A DNA stretch of 64,000 nucleotides. Origin: Micromonospora lupini str. Lupac 08. Its GTDB lineage: Bacteria > Actinomycetota > Actinomycetes > Mycobacteriales > Micromonosporaceae. The stretch spans positions 4,934,636 through 4,998,635 of the forward strand of contig NZ_HF570108.1 in the NCBI RefSeq assembly GCF_000297395.2, written 5' to 3'. The position numbers and the translations under genes are program-made. Positions 51,533 through 60,362 of the stretch are shown one piece after another. Position 1 is the stretch's first letter; every line of letters begins with the position of its first letter. Below the pieces are notes generated by a model, which saw nothing but the letters and a program-made list of their open reading frames with translations, had not been told where the DNA came from and did not search any database.

Positions 51533-52809
51533 CCTCGGACGCACAGAAGTTGCCGACCGGATTCGGACGACTGTGGACCGCGCAGACGGTCTCCTCGCTC
51601 GGTGACGGGGTGTCGCGTGCCGCGCTGCCGCTGCTCGCGTTGACGTTGACGCGGGATCCGATGGCGCTCGCCGTCGTCGCGGCCGCGGGGACGCTGCCGT
51701 GGCTGCTCTTCGGAGTGCTCGGCGGCGCCCTGGTGGACCGCTGGGACCGCCGGCAGACGATGTGGATCACGGACGCCGCACGTGCGGTGCTGCTCGGGAT
51801 ACCCGCGGCGGCCGCCATGCTCGACGTGCTGAGCATTCCGCTGCTCGCGACAGTCGCCTTCCTGCTCGGCCTCGGCGGGCTCTTCTTCGACACGGCGGCC
51901 ACGGCCTACCTGCCGGACCTGCTCGGCCGTCACCCCGCGCTCCTGGAGCGCGCCAACTCCCGCCTGCGCGGCGCCCAGACCGCCATGTCCGGCTTCGCGG
52001 GGCCACCCGCGGGCAGTGCCCTGCTCGCGCTCGGACGGGCGGTTCCGCTGCTCGCCGACGCGGTGTCGTTCGCGGTCTCCGCACTGCTCGTACGGTCGCT
52101 GCCCGCCGTGCCCCGACCCGTGCCGCAGGTCCGTGAGTCGCTGCTGCGGCAGGCGCGCGCCGGCGCCTCGTACGTCTTCCGGGATCGGCTGCTGCTCGGC
52201 CTCGCGCTGCGTCCGGCGGTCGGGAACATCGCCTTCCTCGCCGTGGAGACCGTCCTCGCCCTGTTCGCGCACGACCGCCTCGGCATCGACACCTACGGCT
52301 TCGGCCTGCTCCTCACCGCAGAGGCCACCGGCGGTCTGCTCGGGGCGGGCATCGCCTCGCAGCTCGGCCGACGACTCGGCACCGGCACCGCACTCACCTG
52401 CACAGCCGCCCTCGAAGGGCTCGCCATCCTCGGTCTGGCGGCCGCCCCGAACCCGTACGTAGCCGGTCTCGCGCTCGCCGTCTGCGGCGCGGGCATGGGC
52501 GCCACGATGGTGCTCGGCCCCTCCCTCCGGCAGACGATCGTCCCCGCCCACCTGATGGGCCGGGTCGCCTCCACGTCCCGGATGCTCGCCATGTGCGCCG
52601 CCCCGCTCGGCGCCTTCCTCGGCGGCTGGCTGGCCACCGCCTACGACGTACGCGCCCCGCTCTACGCCGCCGCGGGCCTCCTCCTCGCCATGACCGCCGT
52701 GACGGCGACCATGACCAGCAACCGCCGGGTCGAGGCGGCGCTCCGTGCTTCTTCCGACCGGGAGGGTCCGGCGGAGGACAGCCGCACCGACGTACTGGTC
52801 CCTGCCTGA
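51529..52809 (+). CDS. MFS transporter, putative drug exporter
   Basis: 426 residues from GTG 51529 overlapping the regulator stop. About eleven or twelve helices; the MFS_3-type motif ALVDRWDRRQTMWITDAARA (motif A-like loop between helices 2 and 3) is present, as are LPDLLGRHPALLERANSRL and LRQTIVPAHLMGRVASTSRM. This branch is often efflux for macrolide-like or peptide compounds. Expression is probably controlled by the coupled ArsR-type regulator. Confidence 0.88.
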   Translation: MTSDAQKLPTGFGRLWTAQTVSSLGDGVSRAALPLLALTLTRDPMALAVVAAAGTLPWLLFGVLGGALVDRWDRRQTMWITDAARAVLLGIPAAAAMLDVLSIPLLATVAFLLGLGGLFFDTAATAYLPDLLGRHPALLERANSRLRGAQTAMSGFAGPPAGSALLALGRAVPLLADAVSFAVSALLVRSLPAVPRPVPQVRESLLRQARAGASYVFRDRLLLGLALRPAVGNIAFLAVETVLALFAHDRLGIDTYGFGLLLTAEATGGLLGAGIASQLGRRLGTGTALTCTAALEGLAILGLAAAPNPYVAGLALAVCGAGMGATMVLGPSLRQTIVPAHLMGRVASTSRMLAMCAAPLGAFLGGWLATAYDVRAPLYAAAGLLLAMTAVTATMTSNRRVEAALRASSDREGPAEDSRTDVLVPA

Positions 52810-52857
52810 TCGACGCACCCACCCGCTCCGACGTCACGACTGCCGGAAAGGCACCAG

Positions 52858-53622
52858 ATGCTCTACTCGACCGCACGCGTCAACGCCGACAGCCCTCACC
52901 GCCACATCACCCGACTCGTCTCCCAGCTCGGGCACCCGGCGCCCACCGAACTCGACGAAAGCTTGTCCATCACGTTCGGTGGCGGCACCTGCCTGCTCGT
53001 GGCGGCGACGACCCACTTCGACATGATCGTCAAAGCCGGCGAGTCGGACGCCGTCGCGGCGGTGGAGGACACCATCACCCGCGAGCTGCTGCGATTCGGG
53101 ACCGGGGACGAGCGCACCGTCGACTGGCGGCCCCTGGTGCGACCCGCCACGAGCGGCGACGACGCCGCTCTCCTCGCCCTCGACAGTGCGGCGTGGACCG
53201 CCGGGTCGGGTCTCGCCTCCGCCGAGGGCGAGGAGCGAACGGCGTACTTCTCCGAACGGCGCAGGCCCGAGACCCACCTCGTCGCCGCTCTCGGCGACCA
53301 GATCGTCGGCGCGGTGAGCACCCACCGGACGACCCCCTTCCCGGAAGGGGCGCACGTCTTCGGCCTGTGGAACCTGGTGGTGGCCCAGCAGGCCCGCCGC
53401 AGGAACATCGCCTCGGCCCTGCTCTCGGCCGCCGAACACCGTGCCCGCGCGCAGGGCGCGAAGAAGATCGGCCTGCGCGTCCTGGCGACCAACACCGGCG
53501 CGGTACGCCTCTACGAACGGCACGGTTACGCCGTCGAGGGCCGACACGTCGACGAGTTCCTGATCGACGGCGCCTACGTCGACGACATCAGCATGGGCAA
53601 GCGCCTGACGCCGCTCTCCTGA
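52858..53622 (+). CDS. DUF2218-GNAT fusion protein
   Basis: 254 residues from ATG 52858. Residues 1-85 match DUF2218 (STARVNADSPHRHITRLVSQ with LGHP, then FDMIVKAGE), a domain found near siderophore and NADPH-siderophore reductase genes. Residues ~95-250 are a GNAT acetyltransferase with LWNLVVAQQARRRNIASALL (motif A, with N-I-A where G-x-G/A is usual) and GAVRLYERHGYAVEG (motif B). The substrate is unknown. 48 bp after the MFS gene. Confidence 0.8.
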   Translation: MLYSTARVNADSPHRHITRLVSQLGHPAPTELDESLSITFGGGTCLLVAATTHFDMIVKAGESDAVAAVEDTITRELLRFGTGDERTVDWRPLVRPATSGDDAALLALDSAAWTAGSGLASAEGEERTAYFSERRRPETHLVAALGDQIVGAVSTHRTTPFPEGAHVFGLWNLVVAQQARRRNIASALLSAAEHRARAQGAKKIGLRVLATNTGAVRLYERHGYAVEGRHVDEFLIDGAYVDDISMGKRLTPLS

Positions 53623-53755
53623 CGGACGTCGCCGCCGAGGCGTGCGCCGGTCCCCGCCTCCGCGTGCCACGGCCGATCCCTCCCTCGTTAGGCGAGGGGA
53701 TCACCAGGACGGGAGGGCACGTGGCCGTTGGGCGGCACCGGCCCGTGGCAGGCCG

Positions 53756-54958
53756 ATGAGCGGAAATTCGGGCGTGCCGCTGGTGCGCGGCGAGGCCAGC
53801 CTCCAGCGGGCCACCTTCCTGGAACTCTTCCTCGACCTGGTCTTCGTCTTCGCCCTCACCCGGATCTCGGCACGGGTGATCGCCGACTTCACCGACGGCC
53901 AGCGCGGGGTGCTCGCCGGTCTCGGGCAGGCCCTCCTGCTGTTCCTGGCCCTGTGGGCGGTCTGGTCGCTGACCGTCTGGTCGACCAGTTGGCTGGACCC
54001 GGAGGCGCCGATAGTCCAGACCGTGATCGTTCTGACGATGATCGGCGCCATGACGATGGCCGTCGCGGTGCCCGACGCCTTCGGCGCGCGGGCCGCCCTC
54101 TTCGCCATCACCTACGTGAGTCTCCAGATCGGCCGCGTGGTCTACTTCCACGTCGCCGGGCACGGCCGACCGGATCCGCGCCAGACCCTCCGGGTCCTGC
54201 TCTGGTTCGGTGTGAGCGCGCCGCTCTGGATCATCGGTGGGTTGGTCGACGACGGCACGGTCCGGGGGCCTCTGTGGACGGTCGCCGTCCTGGTCGACTA
54301 CGTCGGGCTGTACCTCGGATGGCCGACCCCCCGCATCGGCGCACAACGGATCGGCGGCCGGATGATCGCGGCCGAGCACCTGGCCGAGCGGTACCAGCAG
54401 TTCCTCCTCATCGCGATCGGGGAGGCGATCTTCGTGCTCGGGCTGGCGTTCAGCGGCAGCGGGTTCCACGCCGACCAGACGGGCGGCTACGTCCTGGCGC
54501 TGGCGACCACCGTGCTGCTCTGGCGGATCTACTTCCACGTCGCGGGCAGGGTGCAGGACGCCGCCGTCAACCACTCCCGCAACGCTCCCCGGCTCGCCAC
54601 CGAGATGGCGTTCGCTCACCTGATCATGATCGCGGGGATCGTGCTGACCGGCGTCGGCTTCGAACTGTTCATCACCGAGCCACGCGGGCACCTCCCGGCG
54701 GCCTGGCTCATCGCCATCCTCGGCGGCCCCGTGCTCTTCCTCGCCGGACGGTCGGCCCTCGAATACCAGGTCTTCGCCCGGGTCTCCCGCTCCCGGCTGG
54801 CGGGCCTGCTGGCCCTCGGCCTGCTGGTCCCGGTGACGATCCGCCTCGAGCCACTCACCGCCGGCGCCGCCGCCGCCGTCGTGCTGGCCGCCGTCGCCGT
54901 CGGGGACGCGCGACGCTCCCGCCGCCGGCTTGCGGAGACACCCCGGCCCCCGTTCTAG
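53756..54958 (+). CDS. Low-temperature-requirement A (LtrA) family membrane protein, second copy
   Basis: ATG 53756 gives 400 residues. FLELFLDLVFVFALTRIS and AEHLAERYQQFLLIAIGEAI match the copy at 17810. About twelve helices. The N-terminus is shorter and loops differ, so the copies are diverged paralogues. Stands alone after the DUF2218-GNAT gene, with no apparent operon partner. Confidence 0.87.
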   Translation: MSGNSGVPLVRGEASLQRATFLELFLDLVFVFALTRISARVIADFTDGQRGVLAGLGQALLLFLALWAVWSLTVWSTSWLDPEAPIVQTVIVLTMIGAMTMAVAVPDAFGARAALFAITYVSLQIGRVVYFHVAGHGRPDPRQTLRVLLWFGVSAPLWIIGGLVDDGTVRGPLWTVAVLVDYVGLYLGWPTPRIGAQRIGGRMIAAEHLAERYQQFLLIAIGEAIFVLGLAFSGSGFHADQTGGYVLALATTVLLWRIYFHVAGRVQDAAVNHSRNAPRLATEMAFAHLIMIAGIVLTGVGFELFITEPRGHLPAAWLIAILGGPVLFLAGRSALEYQVFARVSRSRLAGLLALGLLVPVTIRLEPLTAGAAAAVVLAAVAVGDARRSRRRLAETPRPPF

Positions 54959-55056
54959 ACGAGTACGTCCTAACTCAAGGCGGGGCTGGGTGACTCGGAC
55001 CCGAGCCCTTCACTAACTGATCACTCCCCCTCCTCCTACGATCGATCTTGACTCGC

Positions 55057-55062
55057 TACCCT
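55057..55062 (+). promoter_or_regulatory. -10 hexamer TACCCT
   Basis: TACCCT ends 6 nt before ATG 55069, the same hexamer and spacing as at 37961. Confidence 0.5.
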
Positions 55063-55068
55063 GCCGGC

Positions 55069-55461
55069 ATGACGTCGGAGACCGCGCCGAGGAGACGCCG
55101 TACGAAGCGCGTCCTCGTGGCCGTCGCCGTCACGGTGGGCCTGCTGTCGTGCCTGTGGGTCCTGTGGTTCCTGTCGTTGCGCGTGTTCGGCGATGAGGGA
55201 GCCCTACCGCCGAAGTCGCGACTACCCGAGGTGCCGGCCGGGGCGAGCGTCGTCGACGAGAGTACGGAATGCGCCTCCGGTGGATGCTGGCGGCAGCTCA
55301 CCGTGGCACCCGCGGCGGGGCAGACCCCGGAGGACCTGGCACGCGAGATGGGCCTCACCGAGGAGCGGAAACTGCCTCCGACGTTGTTCGACCCCGGGTC
55401 CGTCTACGTCGGGGCCCGCGTCGCCGACGGCAGGCTGATCGTGCACGTCGGCTACGAGTGA
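55069..55461 (+). CDS. Small membrane-anchored hypothetical protein
   Basis: ATG 55069 gives 130 residues. Basic N-terminus (RRRRTKR), one membrane helix (VLVAVAVTVGLLSCLWVLWF), then an external domain with two Cys (ECASGGCWRQLTVAP) that may pair. No known family. It converges with the next gene, 18 bp between stops. Confidence 0.65.
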   Translation: MTSETAPRRRRTKRVLVAVAVTVGLLSCLWVLWFLSLRVFGDEGALPPKSRLPEVPAGASVVDESTECASGGCWRQLTVAPAAGQTPEDLAREMGLTEERKLPPTLFDPGSVYVGARVADGRLIVHVGYE

Positions 55462-55479
55462 GAGCCCGACTCCGGGCAC

Positions 55480-55935
55480 TCAGAGGTCGGTAAGCGTCTT
55501 GATGTCGTGTTTCTCGAGCAGCGCGGGCAGCGGGTCCGCGAGGCGCCGCCAGATGCGTCCCACCGTGGTCGGCGAGTTCGGTCCCGGCACGTCGTAGGGA
55601 CCGCCCTGGGGGTAGACCGTCAGGGTGCTCCCCCACAGCCCGGCATCCACCCAGCCCAGGCGGACGATCTCGGCCCAGGCGTACGAGCGCCGCAGGCCAC
55701 CGCGACCACGGATCAGCAGCCCCACATCGTCGGCGAGCACTGCGTTTCGCCGCACGACGACGGCCACGATGATCGAAGCGGCGGCAGCCGCCAGGATGTT
55801 CCAGCCGAACAGGTCGAAGACCACCCCGACGACGATCACCACGACCAGGACCGCGACGGGTATCGCGATCGCGGGCCAGGCCCGGGACTCGCCGAGGACG
55901 TGGACCTCACCCACCGGCTGCACCGACTCCCCCAC
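55480..55935 (-). CDS. Membrane protein with PH-like C-terminal domain, unknown function
   Basis: 151 residues from GTG 55935. Two hydrophobic helices (IAIPVAVLVVVIVVGVVF, ILAAAAASIIVAVVV) and a beta-rich tail (LLIRGRGGLRRSYAWAEIVR, LTVYPQGGPYDVPG) resembling bPH/DUF-type membrane domains. Family not certain. Confidence 0.6.
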   Translation of the reverse strand: MGESVQPVGEVHVLGESRAWPAIAIPVAVLVVVIVVGVVFDLFGWNILAAAAASIIVAVVVRRNAVLADDVGLLIRGRGGLRRSYAWAEIVRLGWVDAGLWGSTLTVYPQGGPYDVPGPNSPTTVGRIWRRLADPLPALLEKHDIKTLTDL

Positions 55936-56020
55936 AGCCGTTCACGATAGTGAATGAGTTCCACATTCTCGTCCCCGAGCTGCGGGTCGCTGACGCGTAC
56001 GTCGCGTCACATCGTTTGAC

Positions 56021-56050
56021 GTGAAGCGCTTGAAGTTGGGGACGCTTCAC
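56021..56050. promoter_or_regulatory. Inverted repeat in the MerR promoter
   Basis: GTGAAGCG (56021-56028) is inverted as CGCTTCAC (56043-56050), directly before ATG 56053. A TTGACG-like -35 lies just upstream (from 56015). Candidate operator of the MerR protein. Confidence 0.55.
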
Positions 56051-56052
56051 CC

Positions 56053-56508
56053 ATGGCAGCGACGGCAGCGGGACGAACCGAATTTCCCCTGACCATTCAG
56101 GAGATGGCCCAGCGGTCGGGCTTCAGCGAACCGACGCTGCGGTACTACGAGAAGGTCGGCCTGCTCGGCGTGGTGCCACGCGACGACAGCAGCGGCCACC
56201 GCCGCTACGACACCCGACTCGCCGAGCGCGTCGACGCCCTGGCCTGCCTGCGCTCGTCCGGGATGAGCGTGGCGGACATGCGCCGGTACCTGACGTTGCT
56301 CGCCGAGGGCGACCGCGAGGCTGCCGCCGCGCAGCGCGACCTGTTCGCCCGGCACGCCGAACGGCTGTCCGCCGAGATCGAGCGCCTACGGGTACGCCAG
56401 GCGTACATGCGTGGCAAGGCGGACATGTGGGACGCCCGACACCGAGGTGACGCCGCCGCCGAGACCCGCGCGATCGAGCAGGTCGAGCGCGCTCTTCAGG
56501 ATTTCTGA
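56053..56508 (+). CDS. MerR-family transcriptional regulator
   Basis: 151 residues from ATG 56053. HTH and wing: TIQEMAQRSGFSEPTLRYYE, GLLGVVPRDDSSGHRRYD; then a long dimerisation helix (AAAQRDLFARHAERLSAEIE). No Cys for metal sensing, so it senses something else. The SDR gene follows 18 bp downstream and is the probable target. Confidence 0.9.
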   Translation: MAATAAGRTEFPLTIQEMAQRSGFSEPTLRYYEKVGLLGVVPRDDSSGHRRYDTRLAERVDALACLRSSGMSVADMRRYLTLLAEGDREAAAAQRDLFARHAERLSAEIERLRVRQAYMRGKADMWDARHRGDAAAETRAIEQVERALQDF

Positions 56509-56526
56509 GAAACGAGGACACGAACA

Positions 56527-57579
56527 ATGTCGAACGACGTTCAGCTCCCCGCCACCGACGACGCGCTCGTGCTGGTGACCGGCGCCACCGGGCACGTCGG
56601 CGGGTACTCCGTGGCCAGACTGCTCGACGAGGGCTACCGGGTACGGGTGACCGTCCGCGCGCCGGGCCAGCAGGACGAGGTGCTGGACCGGGTCCGGCGG
56701 ACCGGCACCAACCCGGACGGCCGGGTCGAGTTCCGGACCGCGGCCCTCTCCGCCGACGAGGGCTGGGCCGAGGCGGCCGAGGGCGCGCGGTACGTGCTGC
56801 ACCACGCGTCGCCCTTCCCGTTCACCCCGCCCGCGAACGACGACGAGGTGATCCGCCCAGCCCGCGACGGAGCGCTGCGGGTCCTGCGGGCCGCCCGCGA
56901 GGCCGGGGTACGGCGGGTCGTGCTGACCTCGTCGTACGCCGCGGTGGGCTACACGGTGAAGGCCGACGGCCGGTACAGCGAGGCGGACTGGACGAACGTG
57001 GACGACGACATCCCGGCGTACCACCGGTCGAAGACGCTCGCCGAGCGGGCCGCCTGGGACTACGTCCGGGACAACGGCGGGGTCGAGCTGAGCGTGGTCA
57101 ACCCGACAGGCATCTTCGGACCGCTGCTGGGCGCACGGATGTCCGCGTCGACCGGGCTGGTGCAGGCGTTCCTCCGGGGCTCGATGCCTGTCGTACCCCG
57201 GATGTACTTCGGGGTTGTCGACGTCCGCGACGTCGTGGACCTGCACCTACGCGCGATGCTGCACCCGGCCGCCGCCGGCGAACGGTTCATCGGCGTCGGC
57301 GGCCCGTCGATCAGCTTCCTCGACCTGGCGAAAATGCTGGCCCGGCACCTGCCCAGCCTGGCCGACAGGGTGCCGGCCCGGGAACTCACCGACGAGGAGG
57401 TCCGCGAGGCCGCGAAGACCGAGCCGGCGCTACGCGACGCGGCCGCCCTGCGGGGCCAGGTGCCGGTGATCAGCAACGACAAGGCGCGCGACGTCCTCGG
57501 CTGGCGGCCTCGTCCGGTGGAGACGACCATCACCGACACCGCCGACAGCCTGATCAAGCTCGGCCTGATCACCGCCTGA
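56527..57579 (+). CDS. NAD-dependent epimerase/reductase (extended SDR)
   Basis: 350 residues from ATG 56527. N-terminal LVTGATGHVGGYSVARLL (GxxGxxG), catalytic Ser in VLTSSYAAVGY and YHRSKTLAERAAW (Tyr-xxx-Lys). The DFR/aldehyde reductase-like subgroup (VHHASPFPF-type block, here LHHASPFPFTPP). Likely reduces carbonyl compounds. Operon with MerR. Confidence 0.87.
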   Translation: MSNDVQLPATDDALVLVTGATGHVGGYSVARLLDEGYRVRVTVRAPGQQDEVLDRVRRTGTNPDGRVEFRTAALSADEGWAEAAEGARYVLHHASPFPFTPPANDDEVIRPARDGALRVLRAAREAGVRRVVLTSSYAAVGYTVKADGRYSEADWTNVDDDIPAYHRSKTLAERAAWDYVRDNGGVELSVVNPTGIFGPLLGARMSASTGLVQAFLRGSMPVVPRMYFGVVDVRDVVDLHLRAMLHPAAAGERFIGVGGPSISFLDLAKMLARHLPSLADRVPARELTDEEVREAAKTEPALRDAAALRGQVPVISNDKARDVLGWRPRPVETTITDTADSLIKLGLITA

Positions 57580-57614
57580 CCGTCCGCGTCCCGCAGATCC
57601 GGGTACGACGGTCA
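57577..57614. terminator. Inverted repeat spanning both stop codons
   Basis: TGACCGTC (57577-57584) inverts as GACGGTCA (57607-57614); it includes the stop codons of the converging SDR and GH63-like genes, loop 22 nt. Confidence 0.45.
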
Positions 57615-60320
57615 GCGGCGCAGCGTGAGGATCAGGTCGGCGATCAGGGCCGTCCAGCCGGTCTGGTGCCAGGCGCCCAGACCGGCGCCGTTGTCGCCGT
57701 GGAAGTACTCCGGGAACGAGATCAGGTCGCGCCAGTCCGGGTGGGTCTGGAACAACTGCGCAGCCCCGTAGATAGGTCGGCGGCCCCAGTCGTCCTGGGT
57801 GAACAGCGAGATCAACCGGGCCGACAGGTCGTCGGCGATCTCGTCCAGCGAGCGTTTCACCCCGGAGCGGGTCGGATACTCCACCTGCAGGTCGTCGCCG
57901 AAGAACGCCGCGTAGTCGCGCAGCGCGCTGATCAGCAGGAAGTTCGTCGGCATCCAGATCGGCCCGCGCCAGTTCGAGTTGCCGCCGAACAGGCCGCTTG
58001 TCGACTCGGCCGGTTCGTAGCCGACGGAGAACTCCTGCCCGCCGAGCGTGACCGAGAAGGGCTTGTCCAGGTGCGCGCGGGACAGCGTCCGCAGGCCGAA
58101 GTCGGAGAGGAACTCGTCGGGGTCGAGCATCCGCGCGAGCAGCCGGACCACCTGCTCCTGGCCGACCATGGACAGCAGCCGTTGCTGGCGGCCGTCCGGG
58201 CCGAGTCGGCGGGTGCCGATCACCTGGGCGTACTCCGGTCGGTTGGTGAGGAACCAGCGCAGCCGGGCGCCCAGCTCCGGCAGCCGGTGCAGGGTCTTGG
58301 CGGTGAGGCGGGTGGTGGCGGCCAGCGGCAGCAGCCCGACCACCGAGCGGACCTTCAGCGGCACCTTCGTGCCGTCGGCGAGGCGCAGCACGTCGTAGAA
58401 GAAGGCGTCCTCGTCGTCCCACAGCCCCTGCTCGTACGCGGCGGCGGCGATGTAGAGGAAGTGCTCGAAGAACTTCGTGGCGGTGTCGACCCACGTCCGG
58501 TCGTGCTCGGCCAGCACGATGGCCATGTCGAGCAGGTTGAGGGCGTACATGGCCATCCAGCCGGTGCCGTCGGACTGCTCCAGCACCCCGGCCACCGGCA
58601 GCGCCGCCGAGCGGTCGAACGGCCCCACGTTGTCCAGCCCGAGGAAGCCACCCTCGAAGACGTTGTTGCCGCCGGTGTCCTTGCGGTTGACCCACCAGGT
58701 GAAGTTGAGCAGCAGCTTGTGCATCACCCGGCCCAGGAACTCGAAGTCCCGGCCGCCGTCGATCTCGAACACCTTGAGCGCCGCCCAGGCGTGCACCGGC
58801 GGGTTCACGTCGCCGAACGCCCACTCGTACGCCGGGATCTGCCCGTTGGGGTGCAGGTACCACTCGCGCAGCAGGAGCAGGATCTGCTCCTTGGCGAAGC
58901 CCGGGTCGACCCGGGCGATGCTCACGCAGTGGAAGGCCAGGTCCCAGGCCGCGTACCAGGGGTACTCCCAGGGGTCGGGCATGGAGATGACGTCGAAGCT
59001 GGTCATGTGCCACCAGGCGCTGTTGCGCCCGTGCCGACGCCCGGCCGGCGGGGGCGACGAGCCCGGGTCGCCGTCCAGCCAGCGTTTGACGTCGAAGTGG
59101 TAGAACTGCTTGCCCCACATCAGCCCGGCGATGGCCTGCCGCGCCACCAGCGCCTCGTCCGCCGTCGCGGCCTCCGGGATCACGCCGGCGAAGAAGCGGT
59201 TCGCCTCGGCCCGCCGGGCCCACACCACGGCCTCGAAGCCGTCGCGGAGGTCGGCCGGGGGCGGCGGGGCGGCGGCCGGCGGGGAGGCGGTACGGGTCAG
59301 CCGCAGCCGGATCTGGCGCTGCCCACCGGCCGGCACGTCGAGCACGTAGTGCAGCGCGCCCTTGGTGCCCTCGCGGGCCGGGTTGACAGTCGGGGCGCCG
59401 TTGACCACGTGGTCGTTGATGCCGTCCTTCGGGTACGGGGAGCGGCCGGGCAGCCCCCACAGCCGTTCGGCGTTGGTGTCGTTGTCGCAGAGCAGCGGCA
59501 CCGGGCCGCCGTCGCCCTCCAACAGCAGTTGGCCGAGCACCCGGTGCTCACCGACCAGCCGGGTGCCCTCCCCGGTCAACCGGGGGATCCGGTCGCCGCC
59601 GGGCAGGCCCCAGGCCCACGTGTTGCGGAACCACAGGGTGGGCAGCACGTGCAGGGTCGCCGCCCGGTCACCCCGGTTGGCCACTGTCACCACGATGCAC
59701 AGGTCGGTCGGTGACGCCTTGGCGTAGTCGACGGTCACCGCCCAGTACCTGTCGTCGTCGAAGATCCCGGTGTCCACCAGCTCGTACTCGGTGTCGTCCC
59801 GGCCGCGCAGCGCGTTCACCGCGACGAGTTCGTCGTACGGGAAGGCGGCCTGCGGGTAGTGGTAGCGCCAGCGCATCCAGGAGTGGGTGGGCGTGGAGTC
59901 CTCGTACCACCAGTACTCCTTGGCGTCCTCCCCGTGGTTGCCACTGTCGCCGCCGAGGCCGAACATCCGCTCCTTGAGGATCGGGTCCCTGCCGTTCCAC
60001 AGCGCCAGGGCGAAGGCGAAGGTCTGTCGGTCGTCGCAGACGCCTGCCATCCCGTCTTCGTTCCAGCGGTAGGCTCTGGACCGCGCATGGTCGTGCGGGA
60101 AGTAGTCCCACGCCGTACCGTGCTCGCTGTAGTCCTCCCGTACCGTCCCCCACGCCCGTTCGGACAGATAGGGACCCCATGCGCGCCAGTCCTGCTCCCC
60201 CGAGTCGGCCTGGGCGAGCCGGAGCCGCTCAGCGTCGGGTGGCGAGGCGTCGGAGGACGAGCGGTCATTGATCACGTGCACATCTTTGACGCCGCCGCGG
60301 TGCTTGACCACAGCGGCCAT
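57612..60320 (-). CDS. GH63-like glycoside hydrolase (MGH1-type)
   Basis: 902 residues from ATG 60320; an internal GTG start is possible because the first ~25 residues are not conserved-looking. WGPYLSERAWGTVREDYSEH and WNEDGMAGVCDDRQTFAFAL begin the protein; WHMTSFDVISMPDPWEYPWY, LQGNVNP-like AYEWAFGDVNPPVHAWAALK and GNSNWRGPIWMPTNFLLISA form the (alpha/alpha)6 barrel typical of GH63 and related families acting on alpha-glucosides. Cytoplasmic. Divergent from the debranching-type gene with only 42 bp between starts; both probably process storage or compatible glucans. Confidence 0.85.
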   Translation of the reverse strand: MAAVVKHRGGVKDVHVINDRSSSDASPPDAERLRLAQADSGEQDWRAWGPYLSERAWGTVREDYSEHGTAWDYFPHDHARSRAYRWNEDGMAGVCDDRQTFAFALALWNGRDPILKERMFGLGGDSGNHGEDAKEYWWYEDSTPTHSWMRWRYHYPQAAFPYDELVAVNALRGRDDTEYELVDTGIFDDDRYWAVTVDYAKASPTDLCIVVTVANRGDRAATLHVLPTLWFRNTWAWGLPGGDRIPRLTGEGTRLVGEHRVLGQLLLEGDGGPVPLLCDNDTNAERLWGLPGRSPYPKDGINDHVVNGAPTVNPAREGTKGALHYVLDVPAGGQRQIRLRLTRTASPPAAAPPPPADLRDGFEAVVWARRAEANRFFAGVIPEAATADEALVARQAIAGLMWGKQFYHFDVKRWLDGDPGSSPPPAGRRHGRNSAWWHMTSFDVISMPDPWEYPWYAAWDLAFHCVSIARVDPGFAKEQILLLLREWYLHPNGQIPAYEWAFGDVNPPVHAWAALKVFEIDGGRDFEFLGRVMHKLLLNFTWWVNRKDTGGNNVFEGGFLGLDNVGPFDRSAALPVAGVLEQSDGTGWMAMYALNLLDMAIVLAEHDRTWVDTATKFFEHFLYIAAAAYEQGLWDDEDAFFYDVLRLADGTKVPLKVRSVVGLLPLAATTRLTAKTLHRLPELGARLRWFLTNRPEYAQVIGTRRLGPDGRQQRLLSMVGQEQVVRLLARMLDPDEFLSDFGLRTLSRAHLDKPFSVTLGGQEFSVGYEPAESTSGLFGGNSNWRGPIWMPTNFLLISALRDYAAFFGDDLQVEYPTRSGVKRSLDEIADDLSARLISLFTQDDWGRRPIYGAAQLFQTHPDWRDLISFPEYFHGDNGAGLGAWHQTGWTALIADLILTLRR

Positions 60321-60362
60321 TCTCGTCGTGGCGTGTTACACCTCGGCGGCGGTGGAGGAAAG

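Noticed and set aside
57666..59714. 682-codon plus-strand frame opposite the GH63-like gene
   Set aside because: Antisense shadow with no family motif.
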